From: Agapetus fuscipes
Taxonomy: Eukaryota > Arthropoda > Insecta > Trichoptera > Glossosomatidae
Direction: 5' to 3'
Assembly (NCBI GenBank): GCA_951799405.1
Contig: OX637343.1
Coordinates: forward strand, 4,588,001-4,652,000
DNA length: 64,000 nt
This document shows positions 43,001 to 54,103 of this stretch, in pieces. A program made the translations under genes and the position numbers. The notes under the pieces were generated by a model. The model saw only the letters and a list, made by a program, of their open reading frames with translations, did not search any database and had not been told where the DNA came from. The stretch's first letter is position 1. Each line of letters starts with the position of its first letter.

Positions 43001-43301
43001 GTCAGAGTTGAAACGCAAGCCGGCTTGACAGTTGACAGACGTTATGGCGGTTAAAATGCAGGCAGGAAACATAAAGAAAAAATATAATGCTGTAAGCTCG
43101 CTCTAAAAAAAGAAACAACGTTGCAGCAATCTTGCAATAAACTTATTTTATCATATTTGACATGACAATATTAATTTAAGTACAAATCAAACTTGCAGCA
43201 AACTGACCTGCTATCTGGGATGGCTGCCATACAAAAAAACATACAACTGCACTTTTCTCAAAAACGGCTGCAAGATTATTTTTTAAATTTTCAAAGTTGG
43301 C

Positions 43302-43742
43302 ATTAATTTTTTTTTTTAAGAAATCCTGTGCGGGAGACTCCCTAGATTCTAAAGACTCTAGGGGTCTATGACACTTGTTGTAGTGCCGCAGAGGTGTACG
43401 AGCTTGGTCGTCGCTACAAAGCGCCAATACTCAAGCAAGACCCAATTGCTGTAAGACTGGATGAACCTTTGGTGACCGGTCATTGGTAAAGGTTTATGAG
43501 TTTTTCAACCCAGCGAAGAGCACATTCGAAATAAAAATGGTAGATTTTTGTGCTCCGCCGGGATCCGAATCCACAACCTTCCATTAACGAGTCCGAAGTG
43601 TTGCCACTACGGACCGGTCCAAGATGCTAACGACACGCGGTGTACCTGAGCGGTTACTCATCCAAGTACTGACCACGCCCAATGTTGCTTAACTTCGGTG
43701 ATCTATGGGAACCGGTGCTTTCAACATGGTAACGTCGTTGAC
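43302..43742 (-). mobile_element. Composite 5S rRNA/tRNA-like SINE, copy B
   Basis: Duplicate of 15,772-16,212 by segmental duplication, not by independent insertion, since flanks match. The 5S-like part is 43,626-43,742. Confidence 0.82.
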
Positions 43743-44589
43743 TAAATTTTTAACTAAATAAATTATTTATGGCAACACTCTTGCTAATCTGTGTCTATGA
43801 GCTGCCATATGAAAAAACAATCGATTAGGATTTTCTCGAAAGTCATAGGGTTAACAAAAATATAATGTTCTACAATATTAAAGAAAACATAAATTTCTAC
43901 AAAATCAAAATTTTTTTTTTTTTAAAAAAATAAAATAAAGCACCGTTTACACGACCTGAAATTTTAAATCGAAAATAAATCAAAAACCTACCGAAATGCA
44001 AAATATTTCAATTTGGTTTTAGATTTGATAGAAAGAAATCGTTTATTACTTTAATTCGTAACCATTTTTTTTTACTTTTTTGAAACTTCAAGATGGCTTC
44101 CAAAGAGCTGAAAATTTTGAATGCGATTTTCTCAAAAACAGCTCCGACGATTTTCCCAATTTTTTTGTGAATCCTTTTTTAAAATAGTGCTGTCTAATGA
44201 TCATAATCACTGCTTCATCATAATCTCAGTTTAGGGAGTTGCGATACAAAAGAAAAAAAATATTGAAAAATTCTCGGCAGTTAGAGGGTTAATAACAAAA
44301 TAATCTTCTACAAATGTAAGTAAATAATGATAACTTATATATTGCCATCATTATTTTTTCCAAAAAGAGAATCAGAAGTATAGCCGCCATACAAAGTGAA
44401 ATTTTTCCATACAAAATGTATTTGCAATTGTCTTGGTAGTCAAAGGGTTAAAATAAGATGAAAGGCTGCGATTCTTAAAATTTTATAAATACAAATAATA
44501 AACAGTCGTTATTTTTTCAAAATATAATTAAAAAGTTTACCCACCATACAAAGTCCTAGTTTGCATACAAAAGGGTTCAATGACCATCT
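43743..44589. other. AT-rich duplicated sequence, no gene seen
   Basis: Counterpart of 16,213-16,959, with the 2.8-kb deletion junction at 44,490/44,491. Confidence 0.45.
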
Positions 44590-44822
44590 ATAATAATCTA
44601 GATTCTAGATTTCAGAATCTAAGTTGCAAAGATATATTAAAATTAAAAACTCATATCAAATGCATGTCCACAAACAGACACGTGTAAGTTCGCGCTTAAA
44701 AACGCTGAATGCGTACTTACAAATTAAAACCACATCTCAAATGAACATAATACCTGCAACTCTTGCCGACCTTCGTTAAAACAGGGGTGACATTGACAAA
44801 GTGCATTATTTTTTACACTATG
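44590..44822 (-). repeat. Z module, copy B, first part before the LINE insertion
   Basis: Continues at 45,377-45,418 after the inserted LINE tail; corresponds to 19,914-20,166. Confidence 0.8.
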
Positions 44823-45376
44823 GATGGATGTCGTGGTAGAGGAAGACCGAGAAAGGTATGGATGGACCAAATATCCGAAATTGCGAATGAATGGAATATC
44901 CAGAGTCATAATAAAAGAAGAGCTTGTATGAAGAAGGTTATGACTCTGGAGGAAATGAAAGAAGTATGCAAGGATAGAAAGAAATGGCGGTTGATCTGTG
45001 ATGTTGGCGGCTAGGGTTTGTTAAAGTGAATTTGGTTTTTATGATTTAGTTTTTTTATGTCCATGTATATATTGTTATTTTTATTCTTTGATTGTAAAAA
45101 AAATGTAATTTGTCATGTATGTTCCTTGACTTATAGGTTGTTATGCGGCTGACCACCCATAATATAAAAATTGGTTCACTTTGCCAATGTCACCCCTGTT
45201 TCAGGGAAGGGCGGCAAGAGTTGCAAGGCTTATGTTCATTTGAGATTGGGTTTTTATATTGTAGGTCCACATGCGGCATGTGTTAGCGCGAAATTATACA
45301 TATCTGCTTGTGGGAATGCATTTAGTATAAATCTTAAATGATATATATCTTTGCAGCTTAGATTAGATTAGATTAG
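44823..45376 (+). mobile_element. Short 5'-truncated LINE alpha insertion with TSD
   Basis: Carries the last 64 codons of the RT ORF (GCRGRGRPRKVWMDQISEIA to the stop at 45,012-45,014), the Z-module 3' UTR and a TTAGA tail ending about 45,376. ACTATGG occurs on both sides (about 44,817-44,823 and 45,377-45,383) and only once in copy A at about 20,137. This is a clean empty-site/filled-site pair, younger than the segmental duplication. Confidence 0.88.
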
Positions 45377-45770
45377 ACTATGGGTGGTCAGCTTTATAAC
45401 AACCTGTAAATCAAGGATCTTTCTTGTGTAATTGACGCTTTTTCCAGAGAACCCCAACCTCGCAGAGGGCTCTTGAGGTGTGATTCACACAAAACGGCGT
45501 TCACCAAATAAATCATCCAAATATTAATATTCATTGAAGTATTTATATGGCTATTTCCATATTGTACTTACGAGTACACACCGCGGTGGAATAAAATTGA
45601 TTTATTATTGAAATATTATATTTTACTAGGGGCGTTGCCCCTGGCTGCTACGCAGCCCAACCCCTTAACATTTGGGGAATGTGTATATTGCGCATAGTCT
45701 CCTCGCGTTAAAATTCTGAAAACATGTAAAATAAAAACATGCAGTCTTTGTAAAAGAGAATCGACCACCC

Positions 45771-45978
45771 ATACTTTAAAAAATGGTTCACTTTGCAGAT
45801 TTCACCTCTGTTTCAGGGAAGGTTGGCAAGAGTTGCAGGGCTTATGTTCATTTGAGATTGGGTTTTTATGTTGTAAGTCAACATGCATTATGTGTAAGCG
45901 TGAACTTACAAATGTCTGCTTGTGGGAATGCATTTAATATGAATCTCAAATGGTATGGATCTTTGCAACTTAGATTAT
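45771..45978 (+). repeat. Z module lacking its 5' boundary, copy B
   Basis: Counterpart of 20,508-20,727. Confidence 0.75.
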
Positions 45979-46001
45979 ATAAAGAAATACACAAAATAAT
46001 T

Positions 46002-46150
46002 TCCTTGACCTATAGTTATAGGTTGATATGAAGCTGACCACCCATACTGTAAGAAATGGTTTACCATGCAAATTTCATCTCTGTTTGAGGAAAAGTCGGC
46101 AAAAGTTGCAGGGCTTATGTTCATTTGAGATTGGGTTTTTATGTTGTATT
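46002..46150 (+). repeat. Z module with a hAT-excision-like scar
   Basis: At 46,009-46,022 the module reads CCTATAGTTATAGG, whereas intact modules have CTTATAGG. Copy A carries the 1.17-kb hAT-like element at exactly this point. Confidence 0.78.
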
Positions 46151-46240
46151 TTTACATTTTTATTTTGTTTGTTGTTTTTTTTATTTTTATCAAATAAAAG
46201 AAAATAATATTGTAAAAAAAAAACTTTCCAATATTGCCGA

Positions 46241-46773
46241 TGACTGACGATGGATCTGAGAATGGCGGTTCACAATGGCATATTGTTACCGACTTTGATG
46301 TATGGAAGTGAAGCATGGACAGTGAACGATAGCGAAATGAGTAAAGTATGTACGGTGGAAATGAAGCATTTGAGAAGCATGACAGGAAAAACTCTGAGGG
46401 ATAGAGTTAGGAATGAATGGGTAAAAAAAGAATGTAATTTGAAAGAGGATGTGAAAGTTAAGGTACAAAAGAATGTGATGAGATGGTTTGGGCATGTGGA
46501 AAGAATGAATGATGATAGACTGACAAAGTATGTATACAAAGAAAGTGTGAAAGGAAAAAGAGGGAAAGGACGACCGAGAAAAGTATGGAGTGATCAGATT
46601 GAGGAGATTGTGAAAGAATGGGATATACAAAGTGAGCGTAAAAGAAGAAAATGCATGAAAAAGGTGATGGATATGAATGAATTGAAAGAGGTATGTAAGG
46701 ATAGGAAAAAATGGAGGCAACTCTGCAGAGGCTCTGGCCACCCCTAGCGGAATGGCGACAGAGTTACAGTTAC
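46241..46773 (+). mobile_element. 5'-truncated LINE gamma, copy B only
   Basis: Encodes MAVHNGILLPTLMYGSEAWT through WFGHVERMNDDRLTKYVY to the stop at 46,745-46,747, with the tail GAGTTACAGTTACA. It is flanked by GCCG on both sides. Copy A (at about 22,152) reads ATTGCCGCTAGATG without it. Confidence 0.87.
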
Positions 46774-47504
46774 AGCCGCTAGATGTCTATATTTTCTTCA
46801 TACATTTTAATACATTTCCATACAAACAAAAGAGTCTTTAAAAAATTGAGCGGGCTTTTTTACAAATACTGTTTTCAGAAATTATAATTACTTCTTCTAA
46901 AAACTACTGTTTTATGAAAAAAAAATTGTAGTTAATAGTGAAAGAAGTTAAATGATATAATAAGTGCATTTAAAGCTGCTTGTCAAACACATAAGTGAAT
47001 GGTATTTTTTTGCAGCATATATACAAAAATTAATTTGCCATTGATCAGGAATGTGTTTCATCTGCTGTGATGGCATTAATTTTGAAAATCGAAACTCCAA
47101 GCGATTGACGACTACGAAGGACAATATAATTAAGGACTGAAACTACATAAGCTGGTAGATGATTCTAGCTTTACATGCGTCATACAGTGGGTTAATTTAT
47201 GCAAGAAAGTTGAGTGCAGATTCTGTGCAATTTATTTTCGTATGAATTTTAATTTTCGAATGGCGAATATGGAGGGGGGGGGGGGGGGGCGCCTTAAAAA
47301 ATCTCGCCCAGGGCGCTGGTAGTGCTAAAACCGGCACTGATGATAATACAAAATAGCCCTGTAGGTACATAACATCACAATCATAAAACATCAAACTATC
47401 CTTTTAATTTTGGATACAAAATAGGACACTGTCCTGCCTCTAGCCCGGGCAAAACATTAAAATCCAAACATTTAATTCCCATATTTTAATTAATGTACCA
47501 ACTA
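46774..47504. other. AT-rich duplicated sequence, no gene seen
   Basis: Counterpart of about 22,152-22,879. The G run near 47,275 is 15-16 long against 10 in copy A. Confidence 0.45.
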
Positions 47505-48720
47505 AGTAATAGGGAAATTTCACAAAAAAAATTCTTGTGGATTTAAATTCCTTTATATTTGCTTATCATAAAACTTCTTGAATTTTACTTTTTACGTGCT
47601 TTTTTTACAAAGTTATTCATGTTCAAAAAATGAAGTTTGAAATTACGCGCCAAAACGCTCCTTGGATTGAATTTTCGGCTGTGACGTCATTTTCTTTGAC
47701 TTTTTATAGCCATCGCAATACCAGCAGCGTTGTCGATACAAGAAAATGACGTCACGGGGGCTACAAATTTCGTTGACGGATCGCACATCCGTTTCAAAAC
47801 CGGTCAAAATTTTCAAAAGATCTTTCAAATTTAAAATTATATAAATTTATTTTGGACTTGAAATTAGGAATTGAAATTTAAAATTATATAAATTTATTTT
47901 GGACTTGAAATAAGGCCCTTGTTTATATGCTTATCGTAATCTAACAAAATAGGGTATTTTCACATTTTTCTTTTTTTTGTGATTTAAATTCGTTTATGCT
48001 TTATTAGCCCAAAACTTCTTGAATTTTAATTTTAGTTTAATTTTTAGCAAAGTTATAAGCATTTTAAAAATTGATTTTTGAATTTTCGCGCCTAAACGCT
48101 ACTAGATGAAATTTTCTCGCGTGACGTCACGGTCTTGTAAACAACGCCGTGTCAACTGACAGCCCTCACATTCATGTAATTCAAACATCGCTTTTTAATG
48201 TTTACACCGTTGAGGCTGTTATTTTTCAACAAGTTTGTGTGTTTCTTTAAAAACATTTCATTTGTTTCTGTTGTTTTCATTTGTTTCTGTTGTCAACAAC
48301 ACATGTCAACAGAGTATGGAATGTCAATAAAAGAAAGTGACGTCAACATATGACGTCACAGCACCGGAAATAGAAAAAGCAGATCTCATATCCGTTTAAA
48401 AACTTGTCCAAATTTCTATATTTTCTTTTTTAAATATAAAATCGAAAAAAAAAATTTTCGACTTCAAATCAACATATTATTGGAGTGAAGTTTTCCGGGA
48501 TCTGTTGCCGTGGTCTGTGGGAGCTGGAGCTTCCGGACGTTTCGGCAGACCCGGATCAACAACAGATCCCGGAAAACTTCACTCCAGCATCATCAGCCGG
48601 CCGTGTAAGCCTAAAACTCTTATTCAACATATTATTATTTGATTTTTCGAAATCTATCAAAATAATATACTTTTTATCATATTCCTCACTATTGCAAATA
48701 CCCTATTTTACACTTTTTAC
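47505..48720. mobile_element. Two CRE-palindrome MITEs, one nested, copy B
   Basis: 47,505-47,945 is the counterpart of the 22,880 MITE, with a 37-base tandem duplication at about 47,825-47,905. It is followed by a diverged relative (about 47,948-48,712) absent from copy A. The latter has GCGTGACGTCACGG at about 48,119 and AAGTGACGTCAACATATGAC at about 48,336. Both end in GCAAATACCCTATT-like sequence. Confidence 0.58.
48479..48592. repeat. Hairpin with 28-base arms
   Basis: GGAGTGAAGTTTTCCGGGAT and its reverse ATCCCGGAAAACTTCACTCC flank a GC-rich core. CATCATCAG follows on the right and GACGTTTCGGC lies in the core. On the minus strand these read CTGATGATG and GCCGAAACGTC, words from Penelope hammerheads, but stem I does not pair. 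Confidence 0.6.
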
Positions 48721-48806
48721 CAAATACCTACCTCACTATTGCAAATACCCTATTTTCATATTTTTTATTTTATGGGGAAAATCATTACAGAGCAAACAGC
48801 TGCCAG

Positions 48807-49302
48807 CAGTGTTGCCACCTTAGCCCTTTTGGGGCTAGATCTAGCTCTTTTTACTATAGGTGAACTCGTTGTTTAATGATTTAGCCCGAAAAGGGCTATC
48901 TAGCCCTTTTTATTTACTTAAAAATATTGTACGAAAATCTGAAATTAGCGCCATGATAACATCGAACTTTCGCGATTTTTGTCATATATATTGTTTTTTT
49001 TTTTAGTAGATACCATTTGTTCGATTATGGCAACATATCTATGGCAACTAAATGATTCTAAATGGAAAATTTGTTAATTTTAGTTTGTAAAATAACAAAT
49101 ATTTTTAATTTTTGAACCTAATTTTGAAAAAAATTATTGTGATTCAAACTAAAAAATAAATACATAAGTAATTGAAATCATTAGTCCAGGTGTTTTTTTA
49201 GCCTTTTTTTACATCAACTCTTTTTGTGCTCCTTTTAGCCCGATCTAGCCCTTTTTAGCTTCTTTTTTAGCCCCCATTACTAAAACTAAGGTGGCAACAC
49301 TG
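48807..49302. mobile_element. 496-bp hAT MITE with 8-bp TSD
   Basis: The termini CAGTGTTGCCACCTTAG and CTAAGGTGGCAACACTG are inverted repeats. GCTGCCAG flanks both sides (48,799-48,806 and 49,303-49,310) and is single in copy A (23,373-23,380). The interior repeats TTAGCCC/GGGCTA motifs. No coding capacity. Confidence 0.9.
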
Positions 49303-49335
49303 GCTGCCAGACCACATGCCAGACTTGGCCAGGCT

Positions 49336-49683
49336 CATGCCTAGGAAACTTAGGGCATATTTTGGTTCCTGGCAACATTATTTGGGTAGTTATTCACAGT
49401 CACGGTTTCTCCGACCAATCAGAGCTCCGATTGGGTCACATGTCTGGTCACGAGGTATACCGCCAGTCCCCATGTGGCCGCCATTTGTGTTTTTGCAATC
49501 TACGTAAGGAGCGCTTCCCTTTTGAAAATTCTTTAAATTTTGTGATTTGGCAATTTACAATGTCCAGTCGCCGTTGTTGTGTACCTCATTGTTTTAATAC
49601 GGAGTTAAAGTAATCGGATTCGTTTCTATTTCACGATTAGTAATGTACTTACTGGAAAAAACAAAAAGTTTGGGTGAACTGTA
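49336..49683 (+). repeat. Left long TIR, containing a decayed THAP exon 1
   Basis: Aligns in inverted orientation with 61,261-61,643 through the terminal 40 bases, the ACCAATCAGAGCT block, and the exon ATG MSSRRCCVPHCFNT (49,560-49,601) with its following intron sequence (AATGTACTTACTGGA). The copy runs into a stop (ELK-stop) and its splice donor is altered, so this end is not a second functional first exon. Confidence 0.85.
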
Positions 49684-49759
49684 CTTTTTGTATGAAATGA
49701 AGGACTGTACTTTTTATATGAAATAAAGAACTGTTTTTTTAGAAAAGTTGTACTTTATA

Positions 49760-49836
49760 AGTGTGAAATGTGTCTTCTTGTGGGAATACATTTAGTGTAA
49801 ATCTTAAATGTGATATATCTTTTCAACATCAGATTA
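49760..49836 (+). repeat. Z-module 3' fragment
   Basis: GTGGGAATACATTTAGTGTA and the end CAACATCAGATTATGG; 5' part absent. Confidence 0.6.
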
Positions 49837-49994
49837 TGGACATAATTATTAAATTTGAATTGAGCAAGTCACAATGTATATATTATGATAGAAAAATAAG
49901 TAATAACACATTAAAAAAGAAGAAAATGTATTTATAACATAAATGTAATTTATAATCAATTGTTGTAATGTAATTAAGTTGTGCTATTTGAAGT

Positions 49995-50490
49995 TTTTTT
50001 TTTAAATAAAATATGTTTTACCATCTTCAATTGTTTTCATTTACTTCGCCAATTGAGTAGAACAGTAATAATATAGAATGATATTATGATGATAATTTAG
50101 TATTGTCTAGACACGTAGGGTAGTTACTGGCGCTACCCATCGTTTCATATATAAATAATACTACTTGGTTACATTTTTTTTGTTCTAAGACCGCCCTCTA
50201 TAAACCTACAATACTCTATGGCCAGGCTCACCACAGATAGAGAGCGGTCTCGGAACAAAAAAAATGTAATCATGTTGTACGTACTATGGCACTATACTTA
50301 TATATGTGAGACGACGGACAGCGCCACCAAGTACCCCGTGTCTAGACAGTACTAAGCCGTCATAATATTATCCCATATTATTAGTCTGACGCGTATTATA
50401 ATTCTACGCCACTTGTTCCATTTATTATTCTTCTCAGTTGGAGTAAGTAAATAAAAACACAAAAAGATGGTAAACATATTTTATTCAAAA
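49995..50490. repeat. Foldback MITE, about 200-bp arms
   Basis: AAATAAAATATGTTTTACCATC (left) pairs with GATGGTAAACATATTTTATT (right, about 50,465-50,486). Arms continue through GTCTAGACACG and TTACATTTTTTTTGTTC / GAACAAAAAAAATGTAA to a short loop near 50,230. Imperfect but continuous. Confidence 0.82.
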
Positions 50491-51327
50491 AATCTTAAAA
50501 AAGCACTAAATGACATAATAACAATTTATTATAAATAGGTATATTTTCATATTTTTTATTGTTACGCGTAATATTTATTTCTACACATTTCAATTATTAT
50601 ACTATATAAACATGAAAGTGAAATGCTTAGGTACTTAAAATTTAATAATTATGTGCAAGGACGTTTTCCTCCCTCAATAAAATTAACAAATGATGTGTGA
50701 TAGCATACTTTTCAACATTTAAGTTAGACAATGACAACTTTACCTGAATAAAAAATTAAAAGGACAATTTTAAGTACTCATCAAAAATACAAAACATTAT
50801 AAATATGAGGTGATGCTTGTCAACAAGGGATTTTATAATGGGGCACCCTCTAATTTTGTTCCATGGCATAAAATAAGTATTCTACCAAAATTTAAAAAAC
50901 ACCTACTTTCAGCGGTCACTACCTTTGGAATACTTGTTCAAACTTATAATTCTGTGAAATGATAATACATACGATATTTTTTGTGTTTTAACTTTAAATC
51001 CTGATATCAACCCCTAAAAGTCTACAAAAAAAAATAGTTTAAGGCGTGTTATAAAGCTAAATCTGCCATTTTTGTTTCTTACACTTTATGGTCTTAGCAA
51101 AATAGTTACAGTAATGAAAAAAATCAAGCATGTTTATTATTTTTTTATCTTAATTATAAAGCTTGAACAAAATATATAACTTAAGAATTGACACCACAAA
51201 AAATATTTAAAAAAACGCGTTTTTTTACATTTTTAGTTTGTTTTTCGTGTGCTGTATTTTGATTTTTTTTTTGCTTTTTAATTACAGAACTATACATTGT
51301 TTAGGTTCCGTACTTAACATTTTTTTT
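50491..51327. other. AT-rich, no gene seen
   Basis: Inside the P-like element, 3' of the gene; nothing supported. Confidence 0.35.
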
Positions 51328-51445
51328 ATAATGTCAATAGTTTTTGAGTAAATATGGAAAAACTGTGTTCTTTGATTTAATTAAAATTTAATTCATTTAG
51401 TAGTTTCAGTTTTTCCATATTTACTCAAAAACTATTGACATTATA
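51328..51445. repeat. Hairpin, 40-base perfect arms
   Basis: AATGTCAATAGTTTTTGAGT and the reverse ACTCAAAAACTATTGACATT enclose a 38-base spacer. It directly precedes an ACTAGGGGC block (51,448-51,490). Confidence 0.85.
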
Positions 51446-51658
51446 AAAAAACTAGGGGCTCCGCCCCTGGCTGCTACACAGCCCAACCCCTTAACATTAG
51501 GCAATGTGTATATTGCACATAGTTTTCTTGCTTTAAAACTTGTTATATTAGAGAACATGTAAAATAAAAAATGCAGTTTTTGTAAAAAGTCTTTTAACAA
51601 AAGAAAGAAAACTAAAAGCAAATAAGAAAACGAAACCGGTTTTAATTTGCTCCATCAT

Positions 51659-51730
51659 AGTCATTGACTTATATGTTGGTATGAGGCTGACCACCCAAAC
51701 TGTTAAAAAATGTTGTACTTTGCCAATGCC
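51659..51730 (+). repeat. Z-module 5' fragment
   Basis: CATTGACTTATATGTTGGTA and GACCACCCAAACTGTTAAAA; cut at the start of the 95-bp satellite. Confidence 0.65.
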
Positions 51731-51734
51731 AGTA

Positions 51735-53420
51735 GTGACAGTATGATGAATTGCAACATACAGAAAACTCATTATCATTGGAGATAAATAAACTCAAATG
51801 ATGTAAAGACAATATTGAACACAAGAAAAGTGACAGTATGATGAATTGCAACATACAGATAACTCATTATCATTGGAGATAAAGAAACTCAAATGATGTA
51901 AAGACAATATTAAACACATGAAAAGTGACAGCATTATTATTTGAGACATACAGAAAACTCATTATCATTGGAGATAAAGAAACTCAAATGATGTAAAGAC
52001 AATATTAAACACAAGAAAAGTGACAGTATGATGAATTGCAACATACAAAAACTCATTATCATTGGAGATAAAGAAACTCAAATGATGTAAAGACAATATT
52101 GAACACAAGAAAAGTGACAGTATGATGAATTGCAACATACAAAAACTCATTATCATCAGAGATAAAGAAACTCAAATGATGTAAAGACAATATTAAACAC
52201 AAGAAAAGTGACAGTATGATGAATTGCAACATACAAAAAACTCATTATCATTGGAGATAAAGAAACTCAAATGATGTAAAGACAATATTGAACACAAGAA
52301 AAGTGACAGTACCTATGATGAATTGCAATATACAAAAAACTCATTATCATCAGAGATAAAGAAACTCAAATGATGTAAAGACAATATTAAACACAAGAAA
52401 AGTGACAGTATGATGAATTGCAACATACAAAAAACTCATTATCATTGGAGATAAAGAAACTCAAATGATGTAAAGACAATATTAAACACATGAAAAGTGA
52501 CAGCATTATTATTTGAGACATACAGATAACTCATTATCATTGGAGATAAAGAAACTCAAATGATGTAAAGACAATATTAAACACATGAAAAGTGACAGCA
52601 TTATTATTTGAGACATACAGAAAACTCATTATCATTGGAGATAAAGAAACTCAAATGATGTAAAGACAATATTAAACACAAGAAAAGTGACAGTATGATG
52701 AATTGCAACATACAAAAACTCATTATCATTGGAGATAAAGAAACTCAAATGATGTAAAGACAATATTGAACACAAGAAAAGTGACAGTATGATGAATTGC
52801 AACATACAAAAAAACTCATTATCATCAGAGATAAAGAAACTCAAATGATGTAAAGACAATATTGAACACAAGAAAAGTGACAGTATGATGAATTGCAACA
52901 TACAAAAAACTCATTATCATCAGAGATAAAGAAACTCAAATGATGTAAAGACAATATTAAACACAAGAAAAGTGACAGTATGATGAATTGCAACATACAA
53001 AAAACTCATTATCATTGGAGATAAAGAAACTCAAATGATGTAAAGACAATATTAAACACATGAAAAGTGACAGCATTATTATTTGAGACATACAGAAAAC
53101 TCATTATCATTGGAGATAAAGAAACTCAAATGATGTAAAGACAATATTAAACACATGAAAAGTGACAGCATTATTATTTGAGACATACAGAAAACTCATT
53201 ATCATTGGAGATAAAGAAACTCAAATGATGAAAAGACAATATTAAACACAAGAAAAGTGACAGCATTATTATTTGAAACATACAGAAAACTCATTATCAT
53301 CAGAGATAAAGAAACTCAAATGATGTCAAGACCATATTAAACATAAGAAAAGTGACAGTATGATGAATCGCAACATACAGAAAACTCATTATCATTGGAG
53401 ATAAATTAACCCAAATGATA
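51735..53420. repeat. 95-bp satellite, about 18 copies
   Basis: The start word GACAGTATGATGAATTGC recurs at 51,737, 51,832, 52,022 and 52,116 and onward with 94-96-bp spacing. Two unit types alternate irregularly: GTATGATGAATTGCAACATA and GCATTATTATTTGAGACATA. Both are followed by ACTCATTATCATTGGAGATA and CTCAAATGATGTAAAGACAA. Some units have ATCAGAG instead of ATTGGAG. Minus-strand open frames through it are by-products. Confidence 0.92.
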
Positions 53421-53897
53421 TAGTTAATTTAAAATACAAAAGAATTTCAGTATTATGAATTTGAGAAAAAAAATTAAAATACAGAAAAGTCATCATCATT
53501 GGAGATGATAAATAACAAAATTAACTATCAATGGGAAAACAACAAAAATATAAAATATTCATTATTTGAACATACAGTAACTCAAATAAAATATTTTTTT
53601 CTTCATACTCCTATATTGCTAAATAATAAGTTTCCATATCAACAATGCACACAATAAGGGGTCAGTACTTGAAAAGCTCTTCTACCATAGAATAAATGAA
53701 GCATTATCTCAAGGGTCATCAGAAATCTGTAAATACTTGCGCAGACATCTATGTATGTTGGCGAATACACATAGTATGAAGAAGAATATACTGACATACA
53801 TGAAGAACTCAAACTATGAAGAAGTATATACTGACATACATGAAGAACTCAAACCATTAAGAAAATATATTTGAAACTCTTCCTGCCTTTTCATGAA
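53421..53897. other. Decayed satellite and AT-rich spacer
   Basis: Degenerate repeat units continue to about 53,600, then a short direct repeat (GAAGAATATACTGACATACA) near 53,780-53,850. Confidence 0.5.
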
Positions 53898-54030
53898 CTA
53901 ATCTAGTCTAAGTTGCAAAGATTTGTTACATTGGGGATTCACATTATATGCATTCTCACAAGCAGACACATACAAGTTCGCGCTTGCACATGCTGTATGT
54001 GAATCTACAACATAAAAAACCAAAGAAATG
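53898..54030 (-). repeat. Z-module variant, partial
   Basis: TCTAGTCTAAGTTGCAAAGA, GGGGATTCACATTATATGC and ATGCTGTATGTGAATCTACA; lacks the 5' half. Confidence 0.65.
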
Positions 54031-54103
54031 CAAGCAAAATTGGTAAACGAGAAAAATACATTAAATAATCACTCAGCAGTAACAGAACTGCTTTTGTTAG
54101 GTC

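Larger units (their letters stand above)
38079..43219. mobile_element. 5.1-kb TIR element with nested insertions, copy B only
   Basis: Copy A reads straight through (TTCAATATGGCTGCC at about 15,681). In copy B the sequence breaks after TTCAATAT with CCAGATAGCATTTTAAACTT and resumes after GACCTGCTATCTGGG at ATGGCTGCC. The ends are inverted repeats (CCAGATAGCA), with subterminal repeats of the type CTTGCAGCAAGTTTGAT. The target duplication looks like 2 bp (AT). Superfamily not recognised. It holds a LINE scrap, a long-TIR element, ATCGATAT-rich MITEs with a SINE, and a small spliced gene at its right end. Confidence 0.75.

Noticed and set aside
49316..49613. A second functional THAP gene in plus orientation
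   Set aside because: Only the first 14 codons match; the splice donor is altered and a stop follows. It is the left TIR copy of exon 1.
51421..52901. Minus-strand open frames with repeated hydrophobic peptide units (LSLFLCSILSLHHLSFF)
   Set aside because: They are translations of the 95-bp satellite; unit length is not a multiple of three, frames drift, and there is no start context or conserved domain.
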